Origin: an uncultured Clostridia bacterium
GTDB lineage: Bacteria; Bacillota; Clostridia; Oscillospirales; Acutalibacteraceae
DNA: 59,202 nt
Reading direction: 5' to 3'
NCBI GenBank assembly: GCA_946183365.1
Contig: CAMHAH010000018.1
Coordinates: forward strand, 1-59,202
The notes below the pieces were generated by a model. It had not been told where the DNA came from. It worked only from the letters and a program-made list of their open reading frames with translations, and did no database searches. Below are positions 51,604-59,158 of the stretch, in pieces. The position numbers were made by a program, and so were the translations under genes. Within the stretch, counting starts at the first letter, position 1, and every line of letters begins with the position of its first letter.

Positions 51604-52274
51604 AGTGTACTCTCCAGACTGTATCCGACGCCGCGGATCGCTTTGATCTTCAAGTGCGCGTCGATCTCGGTCAGCTTTTTGCGTAAGGTTGATATATTCA
51701 CCCAGATGACGTTGACTTCTGCGTCGCTGTCCCAGCCCCAGATCCGTTCCATGATCTGATCGATGCTGAGGACTGCTCCCGGATGCTCGACAAGCATTTC
51801 CATCAGTTGGAACGCCTTGTTATTCAGACTGACACGTTTATCGCCGCAAGTGATTGTCATTGCTGATCTGTCAAGCTCAATATCAGAGTATTTGATGATA
51901 TCATGCTGATAGTCCACCTTGCGCCGCAGCATGGCGCGAATACGTGCGAGCAGTTCGGAGGCGGCAAAGGGTTTCGGCAGATAATCGTCCGCTCCGGTAT
52001 CAAGCCCTTCGACTCTGTCCTCTATCGCGTCGCGGGCAGTGAGCATCAGCACGGGAGTCGAGATACCCTTACCGCGCATCCAGGCGAGCACTTCGATGCC
52101 TGTCTTCTTCGGCATCATCCAGTCAAGGATCACACCGTCATAGTCGGCTTGCTCGATATAGTCGAGCGCGTCCTGCCCATTATATACTGCGTCGACGGAA
52201 TAGCCGGATCGTTCCAAAAGTGTTTGGACAGCTTTGGATATGTCACGGTCATCTTCGGCGAATAACAAGCGCAT
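51600..52274 (-). CDS. OmpR/PhoB-family response regulator
   Basis: 224 residues from ATG 52274 (GGAGGTG upstream). Receiver domain with acidic pocket 'FAEDDR', phospho-Asp D51 in 'GVILDWMMPKKTG', Thr in 'VLMLTARDA' and Lys in 'DYLPKPFAASELLARIRAMLRR'. C-terminal winged helix with 'LNNKAFQLMEMLVEHPGAVLSIDQIMERIWG' and 'VNVIWVNISTLRKKL..IKAIRGVGYSL'. Partner of the kinase. The 11-base direct repeats before the operon are the form of site such regulators bind, suggesting autoregulation. Confidence 0.95.
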   Translation of the reverse strand: MRLLFAEDDRDISKAVQTLLERSGYSVDAVYNGQDALDYIEQADYDGVILDWMMPKKTGIEVLAWMRGKGISTPVLMLTARDAIEDRVEGLDTGADDYLPKPFAASELLARIRAMLRRKVDYQHDIIKYSDIELDRSAMTITCGDKRVSLNNKAFQLMEMLVEHPGAVLSIDQIMERIWGWDSDAEVNVIWVNISTLRKKLTEIDAHLKIKAIRGVGYSLESTL

Positions 52275-52295
52275 AAAGGTCACCTCCAATATATG

Positions 52296-52949
52296 TTAAG
52301 TATAGCAGAACAAAGTCACAACTGCAACAATCAAAAACAGAATATACACGCATAGCTGTACCCACGGCATCGCCTTGCCGAGCTGACCCGCGATCTTGCT
52401 GCTGAGCACACCCGAAAGCCCAAAAATCAGAAGTGTCGGAGAGAGCGAGCTCGCCAAAGCAAAGACAAGACCCAGCAGGATTGCGCCGGGGACGGAAAGC
52501 ATGATCGCATAACCCGCGACCATGATCAGCGGAGCACAGGGATTGGCGCCGTAGGCAAGTCCGACGGTGAACGAAGGGATCACGCGGCTTTTGGAAGAAC
52601 ACTTTCCACCGCATTTTTTACAGTCATGCTTACGGCTCATGAACCATTTCCAAATCAGGTACAAGGACGATAGAAGCATGACCAATGACATTACGAGGTG
52701 AAGATTAAAGCCGCCGATACAGCCGTTTTCATCGATGAAAACATTTCCAATCGTCGCACAGAGCACGGTGATGGAGCATACGCCGAGGATCTTGCCGAGG
52801 AAGAAGCCGCCGACATGCTTTAAGGATGATTTGAAACCGCCGCCCTCAGATAGGATGTAAACCGCTAAGAAGGATGAAGCTGTCGTGCCGCAGCAGGTAC
52901 CGCAGCCTAAACCGACGGATACCGCCGCCGATAACGCTGTTGCTAACAT
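52296..52949 (-). CDS. DsbD/UreH-like cysteine-rich membrane protein
   Basis: 217 residues from ATG 52949. Six to seven helices of the DsbD transmembrane/UreH (TauE-like) fold. Cysteines: 'GLGCGTCCGTTASS' in helix 1, 'GVCSITVLCATIG', the loop 'HDCKKCGGKCSSK' and 'GLAYGANPCAPLIMV'. The helix-1 CGTC and the 'NPCAP' motif are placed like the redox-active pair of CcdA/DsbD proteins, which pass thiol electrons across the membrane; the loop CKKCGGKC could bind metal or a cluster. Four bases after the activase stop. Role in this operon may be electron or metal transfer (inference). Confidence 0.75.
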   Translation of the reverse strand: MLATALSAAVSVGLGCGTCCGTTASSFLAVYILSEGGGFKSSLKHVGGFFLGKILGVCSITVLCATIGNVFIDENGCIGGFNLHLVMSLVMLLSSLYLIWKWFMSRKHDCKKCGGKCSSKSRVIPSFTVGLAYGANPCAPLIMVAGYAIMLSVPGAILLGLVFALASSLSPTLLIFGLSGVLSSKIAGQLGKAMPWVQLCVYILFLIVAVVTLFCYT

Positions 52950-52953
52950 ACGC

Positions 52954-53733
52954 TCAACCCCTTTCGCTTGCGAGGAGTGCCGCCCCGATCGCGCCGTTGA
53001 ACTGCGGATGATTCGCAACGAACACGTCGCGCATCAATTCATCCTCAAAGGCTTTGCGCAGTCCTATATTCAGCGCACCGCCGCCCGTCATCAGAACGTC
53101 GCCGTTCTTCTCGCTTTTTTTCATCATCTTGATGATACGCTTCGCCATCGACAGGTGCATTCCCGAGAGAATATCACGGCGGTCAAATTTACGCGCGATC
53201 AGCGAGATGACCTCCGACTGCGCAAACACGACACAAGTGCTGTTGATATCGCAGGGAGCTGTGCTCTCTAAAGAGAGAGGTCCGACCTGATCAATGGTCG
53301 TTTCCAGTATCTGCGCGATGACCTCCATGAATTTGCCGGTGCCTGCCGCACATTTATCGTTCATGCTGAAATTCTTGACGGAATAGTTCGCGTCCAGATA
53401 GATGATCTTGCTGTCCTGACCGCCGATATCGACGATCATACCGGGACGGTATTCGTGCGGAGCGGTCACACGAACGCCGTATGCGTGGGCAGTGATCTCG
53501 CTGACGTCGTCATCCGCGATCTCCAGTATCTTGCGGCTGTAGCCGGTCGCCATCGTATAGTCGACGCAGGATACGCCAACCTCGCTCATCAGTTTTGCAA
53601 GCAGCTTTTGTGCAGCGCCGTTGTTGTCGATACCGGTATTGGTTACGCCCGTGCGGAGCACCATGCCGCGTTCATCTATCAGGGCGGCTTTCAGATAGGT
53701 GGAGCCGCCGTCCAAGCCTGCATATACTTTCAT
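52954..53733 (-). CDS. 2-hydroxyacyl-CoA-dehydratase-type activase ATPase (BadF/HgdC family)
   Basis: 259 residues of the ASKHA fold. Phosphate loop 'AGLDGGSTYLKAALID', 'MATGYSRKI', 'IVDIGGQDSKII', the two [4Fe-4S] ligand motifs 'MNDKCAAGTGKFMEVIA' and 'INSTCVVFAQSEVISLIA', and 'VLMTGGGALNIGL'. The homodimer carries one bridging cluster and uses ATP to push a low-potential electron into its dehydratase or double-cubane partner. Start overlaps the stop of the catalytic subunit by four bases (ATGA). Complete and intact. Confidence 0.95.
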   Translation of the reverse strand: MKVYAGLDGGSTYLKAALIDERGMVLRTGVTNTGIDNNGAAQKLLAKLMSEVGVSCVDYTMATGYSRKILEIADDDVSEITAHAYGVRVTAPHEYRPGMIVDIGGQDSKIIYLDANYSVKNFSMNDKCAAGTGKFMEVIAQILETTIDQVGPLSLESTAPCDINSTCVVFAQSEVISLIARKFDRRDILSGMHLSMAKRIIKMMKKSEKNGDVLMTGGGALNIGLRKAFEDELMRDVFVANHPQFNGAIGAALLASERG

Positions 53734-55022
53734 TTTGATGACCCCTTTCCGTATTTGATCAGCTCGATGAATGCTTCTATGCGGATTCTGAGCTGTTCGA
53801 CGTCTTCTTCATTATAGTCACTCTCGATGCGGATGATGGGAATACCGAGCTTGCCGAGTTCTTCCTCCATGACTTGATATTCATAATCATAGACAAGGCA
53901 TCCGCGCAAAACGTGATAGATCACGCCCTGTACCCTGTAATCCTTCAGCATCTGCATGATACGATACACTCTGCGTTTGTTATCAACAAAGGTCGGACAG
54001 GTACAGGGACGGGTGCTTTTGTTGGCGAGTGCCCGCATGATACCGTCGGTACTTTGATCGACGATCGCCGGAGGATCATATGCGCCGCGCTCGCCCATGC
54101 AGGTCTCGTCCGCTACCAGCGCGCCGCCCATCTCTTCTATCAAAAGAGGTATCTTGAAGTTCGGGAATACGATCGGCGAACCTGTGATCAGGATGCGCGG
54201 ACGGTTCTCCTTACTCGCCATCACACCGCGTTTTGCTTTCGCTTCTATCTCATCACAAAGGTTGTGCATATACCGTGTCCACAGCGAGATATGCGTGTAG
54301 CTGATCGCGTTCATCGCCGCCATGTAGTGCGTCCCCTTGATCGCAAGGGGATACTTGCGCCTGAGCTCAATGAAGCGGGACAGCTCATACTGCGCTGCGG
54401 CAGTCATGCCGCAAGCCCATGACAGTCTCTCGTAACTCAATTCTACGTCCGTCACCTCAGTCAGCTTTTGGCTGAACAGGTACAGCTCTCTGACATATTG
54501 CTCCATATCCTCGTCGCGGTCGCGTCCCGAGGGTACATGAAGCGCTATGGTGTTGCGCCGCTCGGCAAGATAACCGGCGAGCTTCTTCTTGCAGTCGCAG
54601 GTGATCGGTACCGCCATCAGCTGACATTCCTGATACACCGGCATCACACCGATACTCTCAAAGCCCATGATCGCCTTGACCAGCGGACAGGCGTCGCGCG
54701 GAGCAATATCGTCGCCCACGTTGAAAGCGGTGTAGCTGCCGCCGCAAAGCTTGACGGGCATCGCGCCCATCGCGTAGATCAGCTCGGGCGGGATCATCAC
54801 ACAGTAGGTGCCGACAGACGGAACGCCTTGGGGATTTACCGCGCCCTGCATATCGACGAAAACGTGTTTGAGTACATCCGTGAACGGCTTGAGTGCGTCG
54901 GGCTTGTGCGGCAGATCTTCGATTTTTCTGAGATATTTGATAGCGGTCGTTGAGGATTTATTGAGAAAGCGCGCTTTCCGGCGATCCTCGGCAGAGCCTT
55001 GCCTGCTGATATAATCATTCAT
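53730..55022 (-). CDS. 2-hydroxyacyl-CoA dehydratase D-like / double-cubane cluster protein (catalytic)
   Basis: 430 residues from ATG 55022, overlapping the polyferredoxin stop by eight bases. Cys positions that fit cluster ligation: C112 in 'APRDACPLVKAIMG', C133, C142 and C144 in 'VYQECQLMAVPITCDCKKKL', C375 in 'HVLRGCLVYDYEY'. 'LITGSPIVFPNFKIPLLIEEMGGALVADETC' and the end 'RIESDYNEEDVEQLRIRIEAFIEL' are standard. The family includes (R)-2-hydroxyacyl-CoA dehydratases, benzoyl-CoA reductase subunits and the double-cubane reductases. There is no acyl-CoA pathway gene in the operon and the second subunit is degenerate, so a double-cubane-type reductase acting on a small substrate seems more probable (inference). 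Confidence 0.88.
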   Translation of the reverse strand: MNDYISRQGSAEDRRKARFLNKSSTTAIKYLRKIEDLPHKPDALKPFTDVLKHVFVDMQGAVNPQGVPSVGTYCVMIPPELIYAMGAMPVKLCGGSYTAFNVGDDIAPRDACPLVKAIMGFESIGVMPVYQECQLMAVPITCDCKKKLAGYLAERRNTIALHVPSGRDRDEDMEQYVRELYLFSQKLTEVTDVELSYERLSWACGMTAAAQYELSRFIELRRKYPLAIKGTHYMAAMNAISYTHISLWTRYMHNLCDEIEAKAKRGVMASKENRPRILITGSPIVFPNFKIPLLIEEMGGALVADETCMGERGAYDPPAIVDQSTDGIMRALANKSTRPCTCPTFVDNKRRVYRIMQMLKDYRVQGVIYHVLRGCLVYDYEYQVMEEELGKLGIPIIRIESDYNEEDVEQLRIRIEAFIELIKYGKGSSK

Positions 55023-56748
55023 ACTTATCACTCTTTTCATGATTCAGAAACGGTGCGTATTTGTCCGGCTTCGGAGCGTATTGTTTCATAAATTTCATGC
55101 GATCGGCGTTATAGACCTTCTTGCCGCAGAAGGTGATCGCTAATGCGTTGTTCTCGGGGCAGCGGCGTACACACTCGCCGCACATAATACAGTCGGGCGT
55201 TGTGACGTCAATCTTGCTCAGCTCGCCTTTCTTGCCCTCGCGTACGGTAAAGATCGACTTAATCCCCATCGGGCAAGCCTCATAGCACGCGCCGCACTCG
55301 GTACAGGCGACCGCGTCCTTTTTGAGTTTGAAGAGCGATGCCTTGTGGGTCAGTCCGAGGATATAACCCAGCGGACAGATATTGCAGAAGCTCCTGCGCT
55401 TGAAGAAGCTGCTGACGATTACAATGATCATGAAGAATCCGCCGAGTCCTAAGCTGAGCTTGAAGCCCGCAAGCGCCGGTGAGATTGCCGCCGCCGGACA
55501 GAAGTCGCAGAAGTTGCCGCCGACAAATCCGATCCCGAGGAAGATCACCAGCATGATCCATTTTACCAATCGGAGCACAGTGTACATTTTTTCGTTGAGG
55601 GAGACGCCCTCGATGTGGAGCGCCTGACGCGCCTCATGTGCGACGTCCTGCACAAATCCCAAAGGACAGATGAAGCCGCACAGCACGCGCCCGAGCAGTA
55701 CCGCACAGACGATGAATGTACCGAAGAAAGCGAGGATTTCCTGCCAGCCCTCTGTAAACAGCACATCCGGATGGCTGAAATAATAACATCCGGCGCTTGT
55801 CAGCTGATCGAGATTGTACGGGCAGGCAAGCACAGGAAGCTGAACATTGGAGAATACCGTTCCCGTCAGCCTGCTGCCGAAGATCAGCAGCGCGAAGCTG
55901 AGGATCATCACGATCCATCTGACAGTCTCAAATCCGGGCAAGATGCGCTTTTTTCTTGTATCTTTTGCCGTGATCGCAGTTTTGCCGACCGGCATTTTTT
56001 CTTTTTGATACAGCAGCTTTCTCAGGAATACATCCAGAACGATACACACGACCGAAATCAGGATGATGATCCCGAACGGCAGCATAGCGGACAGCCAGCG
56101 CGCAGTGAAGATCGTATCCGCCTCCACCTGATAATGAAGGATGTAAGTGTTCTGTGTATCGGAAATGTATGTAAAACTCAAACCGCCCCGCACATCGTTG
56201 AGATCAAGGTCGGTGATATTGCCGCTTTTATCGGTCGTGACTGTTTTTTGTGAGCCATCTGAGAGCGTAACCGTGATCTCGACGTTCGATAAAGGTTCTC
56301 CGTTAAAGTAGACCGTGAAATACTCTCTGTCGGCATACGCGACCTCAAAAGGGATCTCATCGCTGAGAAAAAGATTTGCCGCGGTGGTATAGCCCTGCGT
56401 GTATTCCATATCGGTTTTGGCAATACGGGTGACATTCCCGTCGGTCTGCACCGCCGCAAAGCTTCCCATAAAATCAGACGGCAGATTTTCGGTATAAGCG
56501 TCTGTAACCACGGCAGTCCCGCCATATGTCAGTGCGTACACGGTAGTGTTATCTCCGCCGTGAAGAGTAATGGCGTCATTATCATAGGTGAAGGACAAAT
56601 CTTCGCCATCGTTGATGATTGTCAGCGAAGCTCTCTCCAGAGGGTCGTCATATTGAAAAAATGCAAGATCCGCCGCAAAATATGCCGCTACGCATAAGGC
56701 GATCGCAAATACTGCGAAGAGGATTCTTTTTGTGACTTTATTCTTCAT
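55015..56748 (-). CDS. NapH/NosR-like membrane polyferredoxin
   Basis: 577 residues from ATG 56748 (AGGAGG before). N-terminal helix, then an extracytoplasmic beta-rich domain of about 190 residues ('DDPLERASLTIINDGEDLSFTYDNDAITLHGG..', 'TVTTDKSGNITDLDLNDVRGG'), which I do not recognise as an FMN-binding domain; then 6 helices with 4Fe-4S_5 motifs 'CGFICPLGFVQD' and 'CNICPLGYILG' plus 'CDFCPAAAIS'; and two cytoplasmic ferredoxin motifs 'CTECGACYEACP' and 'CIMCGECVRRCPEN'. Such proteins move electrons from a quinol or periplasmic donor to cytoplasmic iron-sulfur proteins. Here it probably feeds, or drains, the 2HAD/activase pair encoded right behind it. Confidence 0.9.
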   Translation of the reverse strand: MKNKVTKRILFAVFAIALCVAAYFAADLAFFQYDDPLERASLTIINDGEDLSFTYDNDAITLHGGDNTTVYALTYGGTAVVTDAYTENLPSDFMGSFAAVQTDGNVTRIAKTDMEYTQGYTTAANLFLSDEIPFEVAYADREYFTVYFNGEPLSNVEITVTLSDGSQKTVTTDKSGNITDLDLNDVRGGLSFTYISDTQNTYILHYQVEADTIFTARWLSAMLPFGIIILISVVCIVLDVFLRKLLYQKEKMPVGKTAITAKDTRKKRILPGFETVRWIVMILSFALLIFGSRLTGTVFSNVQLPVLACPYNLDQLTSAGCYYFSHPDVLFTEGWQEILAFFGTFIVCAVLLGRVLCGFICPLGFVQDVAHEARQALHIEGVSLNEKMYTVLRLVKWIMLVIFLGIGFVGGNFCDFCPAAAISPALAGFKLSLGLGGFFMIIVIVSSFFKRRSFCNICPLGYILGLTHKASLFKLKKDAVACTECGACYEACPMGIKSIFTVREGKKGELSKIDVTTPDCIMCGECVRRCPENNALAITFCGKKVYNADRMKFMKQYAPKPDKYAPFLNHEKSDKYE

Positions 56749-56758
56749 AATGATCCTC

Positions 56759-58021
56759 CTATGCGCTTCTTTTGACCTTTCGTTTAACAATGATCTTCTG
56801 CGTCAGCATTTCACCGAACGCTTCCATGCGTATCCTGAGCTGTTCCACATCCTGATACTGATAATCCGTCTCCAGACGAAACACCGGGATATCGGCTTCT
56901 TCGGCGGTTTTTTCGATATACGGCAGTTCAAAGTCGTATTCGATCTGTCCCTTGAGGATATGGCACACGATCCCGTCAGGATGAAGCTCTCTGACGAGAT
57001 GCAGAAAAAAAGAGTACAAGCCTTCGTTGTTCACTCTCGCGCCCGATGAAGTCGCCCACAGATGATCCGATACGATTTGATCCAGCAGCCGTTCGGATGA
57101 AATCAGCCTTTTCGATCCCGGAACGGCAAGATCAGCTTCTAAGGAAAGGCTGTCGGCTACCGCCGCGATCCGCATCCCTGCCGATGCGATCAGCTGGGGT
57201 ACCTTGTAATTTGGGAAGACTATCGGTGAACCAAGTACGATCACCTTCGGCTGATCCTTTTGCGTCATCATAAAGCGTCGATTCAACTCGTCCAGCTCTC
57301 CGATCAATCGGGAAACATGGATCATCCACTCATCCAAACTATCGGCAAAGTACATACATTGCTCGACGAGGAGTACCGCTTCATCTGAGATAAAGCCGCT
57401 TGCTGTATGGGCTATCGTTTGGAATCTATGCCAAAAGCGGTGTGCGCGAACAACCTTTTTGACGGCATTTCTGAGATTTCTGCCGGTCAGGTGTTTTCCT
57501 GTGTGTTTACCGATTTTCTCTGCGAGTGTGATCAGCTGATCTTTGTAGTAGTTCGTGTTGTTGAGGGTTGCGCTCATGGGAGGGATATCCATTGCGGCGA
57601 CTTTTCTGCCCGCTTTTTGCAGGATGGAGATCAGCTTTCGCCTGCTGTCTGAAGATACGGCAGTCACGATCAAAGCGTCGTTTGCAATATCGAATTCCGG
57701 ATTAATCAGCCATCCGAGAGAAGAACGGCTGAACGGATCGGTATCACGCGGCGTCAGTTCATCTGCCCAGTGTGCTGTACCGAGACTTCCTCCGAGAATA
57801 TAAAAGGGATTGTCGCACACCGCATAGATAATCTCTGCGGGTATATCATTGCCGAGAACAATCACCTGCGGTCTGACATTGTTCAGATAATCGCTTTTGA
57901 ATCGCATCGACGCGGTATCCGGAAACCATTTGAGTTCGAACAGGTTGCTGTTCTCTGTTTCTATCCGGTTGATCGTTTCGATCGCCTCATTTTTGAAAGC
58001 GTTAAGCTCCGTAGATCTCAT
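56759..58021 (-). CDS. 2HAD-like paralog without cluster-ligating cysteines
   Basis: 420 residues. Overall it follows the catalytic subunit: 'VIVLGSPIVFPNYKVPQLIASAGMRIAA' and the end 'VFRLETDYQYQDVEQLRIRMEAFGEML' match almost residue for residue. But the matching Cys are gone: 'TPRDTDPFSRSSLG' has D95 where the partner has C112, 'VSSDSRRK' has S124 and S126 for C142 and C144, and 'ILKGQIEYDFE' has Gln for C375. It therefore cannot hold the same cluster. Heterodimeric dehydratases have two cluster-bearing or one reduced subunit; a fully Cys-less partner suggests a structural or substrate-site role. Its ATG overlaps the upstream gene by 20 bases. Confidence 0.85.
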   Translation of the reverse strand: MRSTELNAFKNEAIETINRIETENSNLFELKWFPDTASMRFKSDYLNNVRPQVIVLGNDIPAEIIYAVCDNPFYILGGSLGTAHWADELTPRDTDPFSRSSLGWLINPEFDIANDALIVTAVSSDSRRKLISILQKAGRKVAAMDIPPMSATLNNTNYYKDQLITLAEKIGKHTGKHLTGRNLRNAVKKVVRAHRFWHRFQTIAHTASGFISDEAVLLVEQCMYFADSLDEWMIHVSRLIGELDELNRRFMMTQKDQPKVIVLGSPIVFPNYKVPQLIASAGMRIAAVADSLSLEADLAVPGSKRLISSERLLDQIVSDHLWATSSGARVNNEGLYSFFLHLVRELHPDGIVCHILKGQIEYDFELPYIEKTAEEADIPVFRLETDYQYQDVEQLRIRMEAFGEMLTQKIIVKRKVKRSA

Positions 58022-58502
58022 AGTATTCCACCGTTGCGCTCTCTGCTTTAGAGCGTCCTTTCATACATCTTGGGCTGACGAGAGAACAGTTGTGTCTGCA
58101 TCCGCCGCAGATCATCAGCGAGAGGAATTCCGAAAGAGAAGGGACGTCGCCGCCGGACTGTTGTTCGGGCTCCTCCTGCCATTCTTCTTCAACTCCGTCA
58201 TCCGACCCGTTATCTTCGATATACTCTTCTTCTGGTGCTTCGGTCACCGCTTCTGTGGGAGCCTCTGTAGGAATCGCGGTTTCTGCCTGATATTGCAAGA
58301 ATAACTCTGTCGGCGATACAGTCGGAGCAGCAGTTGCAGGTTGTGTCGCTTGAACGACAGCGGTAGGCTCGGGCTTCTTCCAGTCTGCCGTAATCAGCTC
58401 GCTCGGATCGTTCATCGCGGCGAAGGGCATCCTGATTAGCGCGTAGGTAAAGCAGATACCAATCGTCCCCGCTGCGAACCGTTTCATGATCTTATCTCTC
58501 AT
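58002..58502 (-). CDS. Membrane-anchored protein with C-terminal C-x2-C-x3-C-x6-C motif
   Basis: 166 residues from ATG 58502 (GGAGGTGGACG upstream; a GTG three codons earlier overlaps the SD). One N-terminal helix ('RFAAGTIGICFTYALIRMPFAAM'), a Pro/Thr/Glu-rich disordered stretch of about 95 residues, and a compact C-terminal motif 'LMICGGCRHNCSLVSPRCMKGRSKAE..TVEYYEIYG'. The four Cys could bind an iron-sulfur cluster or metal. Similar Cys tails occur on small proteins next to FMN/4Fe-4S membrane modules in anaerobes (family knowledge, weak). First gene of the eight-gene operon. Confidence 0.75.
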   Translation of the reverse strand: MRDKIMKRFAAGTIGICFTYALIRMPFAAMNDPSELITADWKKPEPTAVVQATQPATAAPTVSPTELFLQYQAETAIPTEAPTEAVTEAPEEEYIEDNGSDDGVEEEWQEEPEQQSGGDVPSLSEFLSLMICGGCRHNCSLVSPRCMKGRSKAESATVEYYEIYGA

Positions 58503-58540
58503 ATCGTCCACCTCCTGTGGTTTGGCTCTATCTTACCAGC

Positions 58541-58605
58541 CGAACCTAATACGAACCTTAAATCACAGTGAACCAAAGCTGAACGTTATGTGAAGATATT
58601 GTGAA
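58541..58605 (-). promoter_or_regulatory. Operator array: TTCA(C/G) direct repeats with 11-base period
   Basis: On the minus strand TTCAC, TTCAC, TTCAG and TTCAC begin (5' ends) at 58605, 58594, 58583 and 58572, each exactly 11 bases apart; two further GGTTCG copies follow, also 11 bases apart (CGAA at 58552 and 58541 on the plus strand). Directly downstream stands a TAAGAT -10-like box without a matching -35. One helical turn per repeat is the binding mode of OmpR/PhoB regulators as activators. Confidence 0.7.
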
Positions 58606-58621
58606 TATTATTTTTCGGGCT

Positions 58622-58885
58622 CAATCAAAACATCCCGAACAATGGCAATATCATAAATTTATTGAACAGGACACTCACAAATAGTGGGTACCCTGTTTTA
58701 TGACCTGTTTTATGAAAAGGCTTGACAAATCAGTAGAAATATGCGACTGAACGAACAAGTCCTGCTCGTTTGTTATAAGAATTATATTTAAAAAAACTTT
58801 TTAGCAAATAAAAAAAAAGAACCTGCCGTGCAACAAGTTCTTCCTTTATAATTCTCCATAGTATAAACACATAAGGCACGCATAT
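58622..58885. other. Gene-free stretch with short repeats
   Basis: AT-rich; contains twice GACCTGTTTTATG/CCCTGTTTTATG within 20 bases near 58690-58716 and a TTGACA without a clear -10 partner. Nothing coding recognised. Confidence 0.5.
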
Positions 58886-59011
58886 TTATGATTCGCAAAC
58901 CCGCAAAGCAATATAAAATAAGAAATACTCACTATCCGGTGTAAGAGGTAAATTACGCTGTGACCATTCATTTATAAGTTCAGGGCAAACATCAGCTAAC
59001 ATTCTTTTCAT
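58886..59011 (-). pseudogene. 5' fragment of a treble-clef zinc-ribbon protein gene
   Basis: ATG 59011 with AGGAGAGG ten bases upstream; 41 codons. 'MKRMLADVCPELINEWSQRNLPLTPD' is the start of the zinc-ribbon protein family of mobile elements and defence islands (usual continuation ..VSYGSGKKVWWKC). Here the sequence switches after 'TPD' into 'SEYFLFYIALRVCES' and stops. The switch point is the 14-base sequence GATAGTGAGTATTT that also flanks the 5S gene, so the gene seems cut by recombination there. Confidence 0.5.
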
Positions 59012-59086
59012 ACCGTATCCTCTCCTTTACCTATATTATATAAGAAACAGGAGAAAATCGTAGTTTGCGATTCGTTTCAGGGCATA

Positions 59087-59117
59087 AAAAACAGGCACCT
59101 CATATAAGGCTGCCTGC
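59087..59117 (-). terminator. Terminator of the gene entering from the right
   Basis: Minus strand CAGGCAGCC/GGTGCCTG hairpin (one bulge) followed by six T. Confidence 0.75.
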
Positions 59118-59158
59118 GATTGCCATAATAGTAAATGCAAATAATCAGAATTTAGCGA

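Noticed and set aside
50317..58502. Acyl-CoA (lactate, glutamate or phenyllactate) fermentation operon
   Set aside because: No CoA transferase, electron-transfer flavoprotein or acyl-CoA dehydrogenase is present and one subunit has lost all ligand cysteines.
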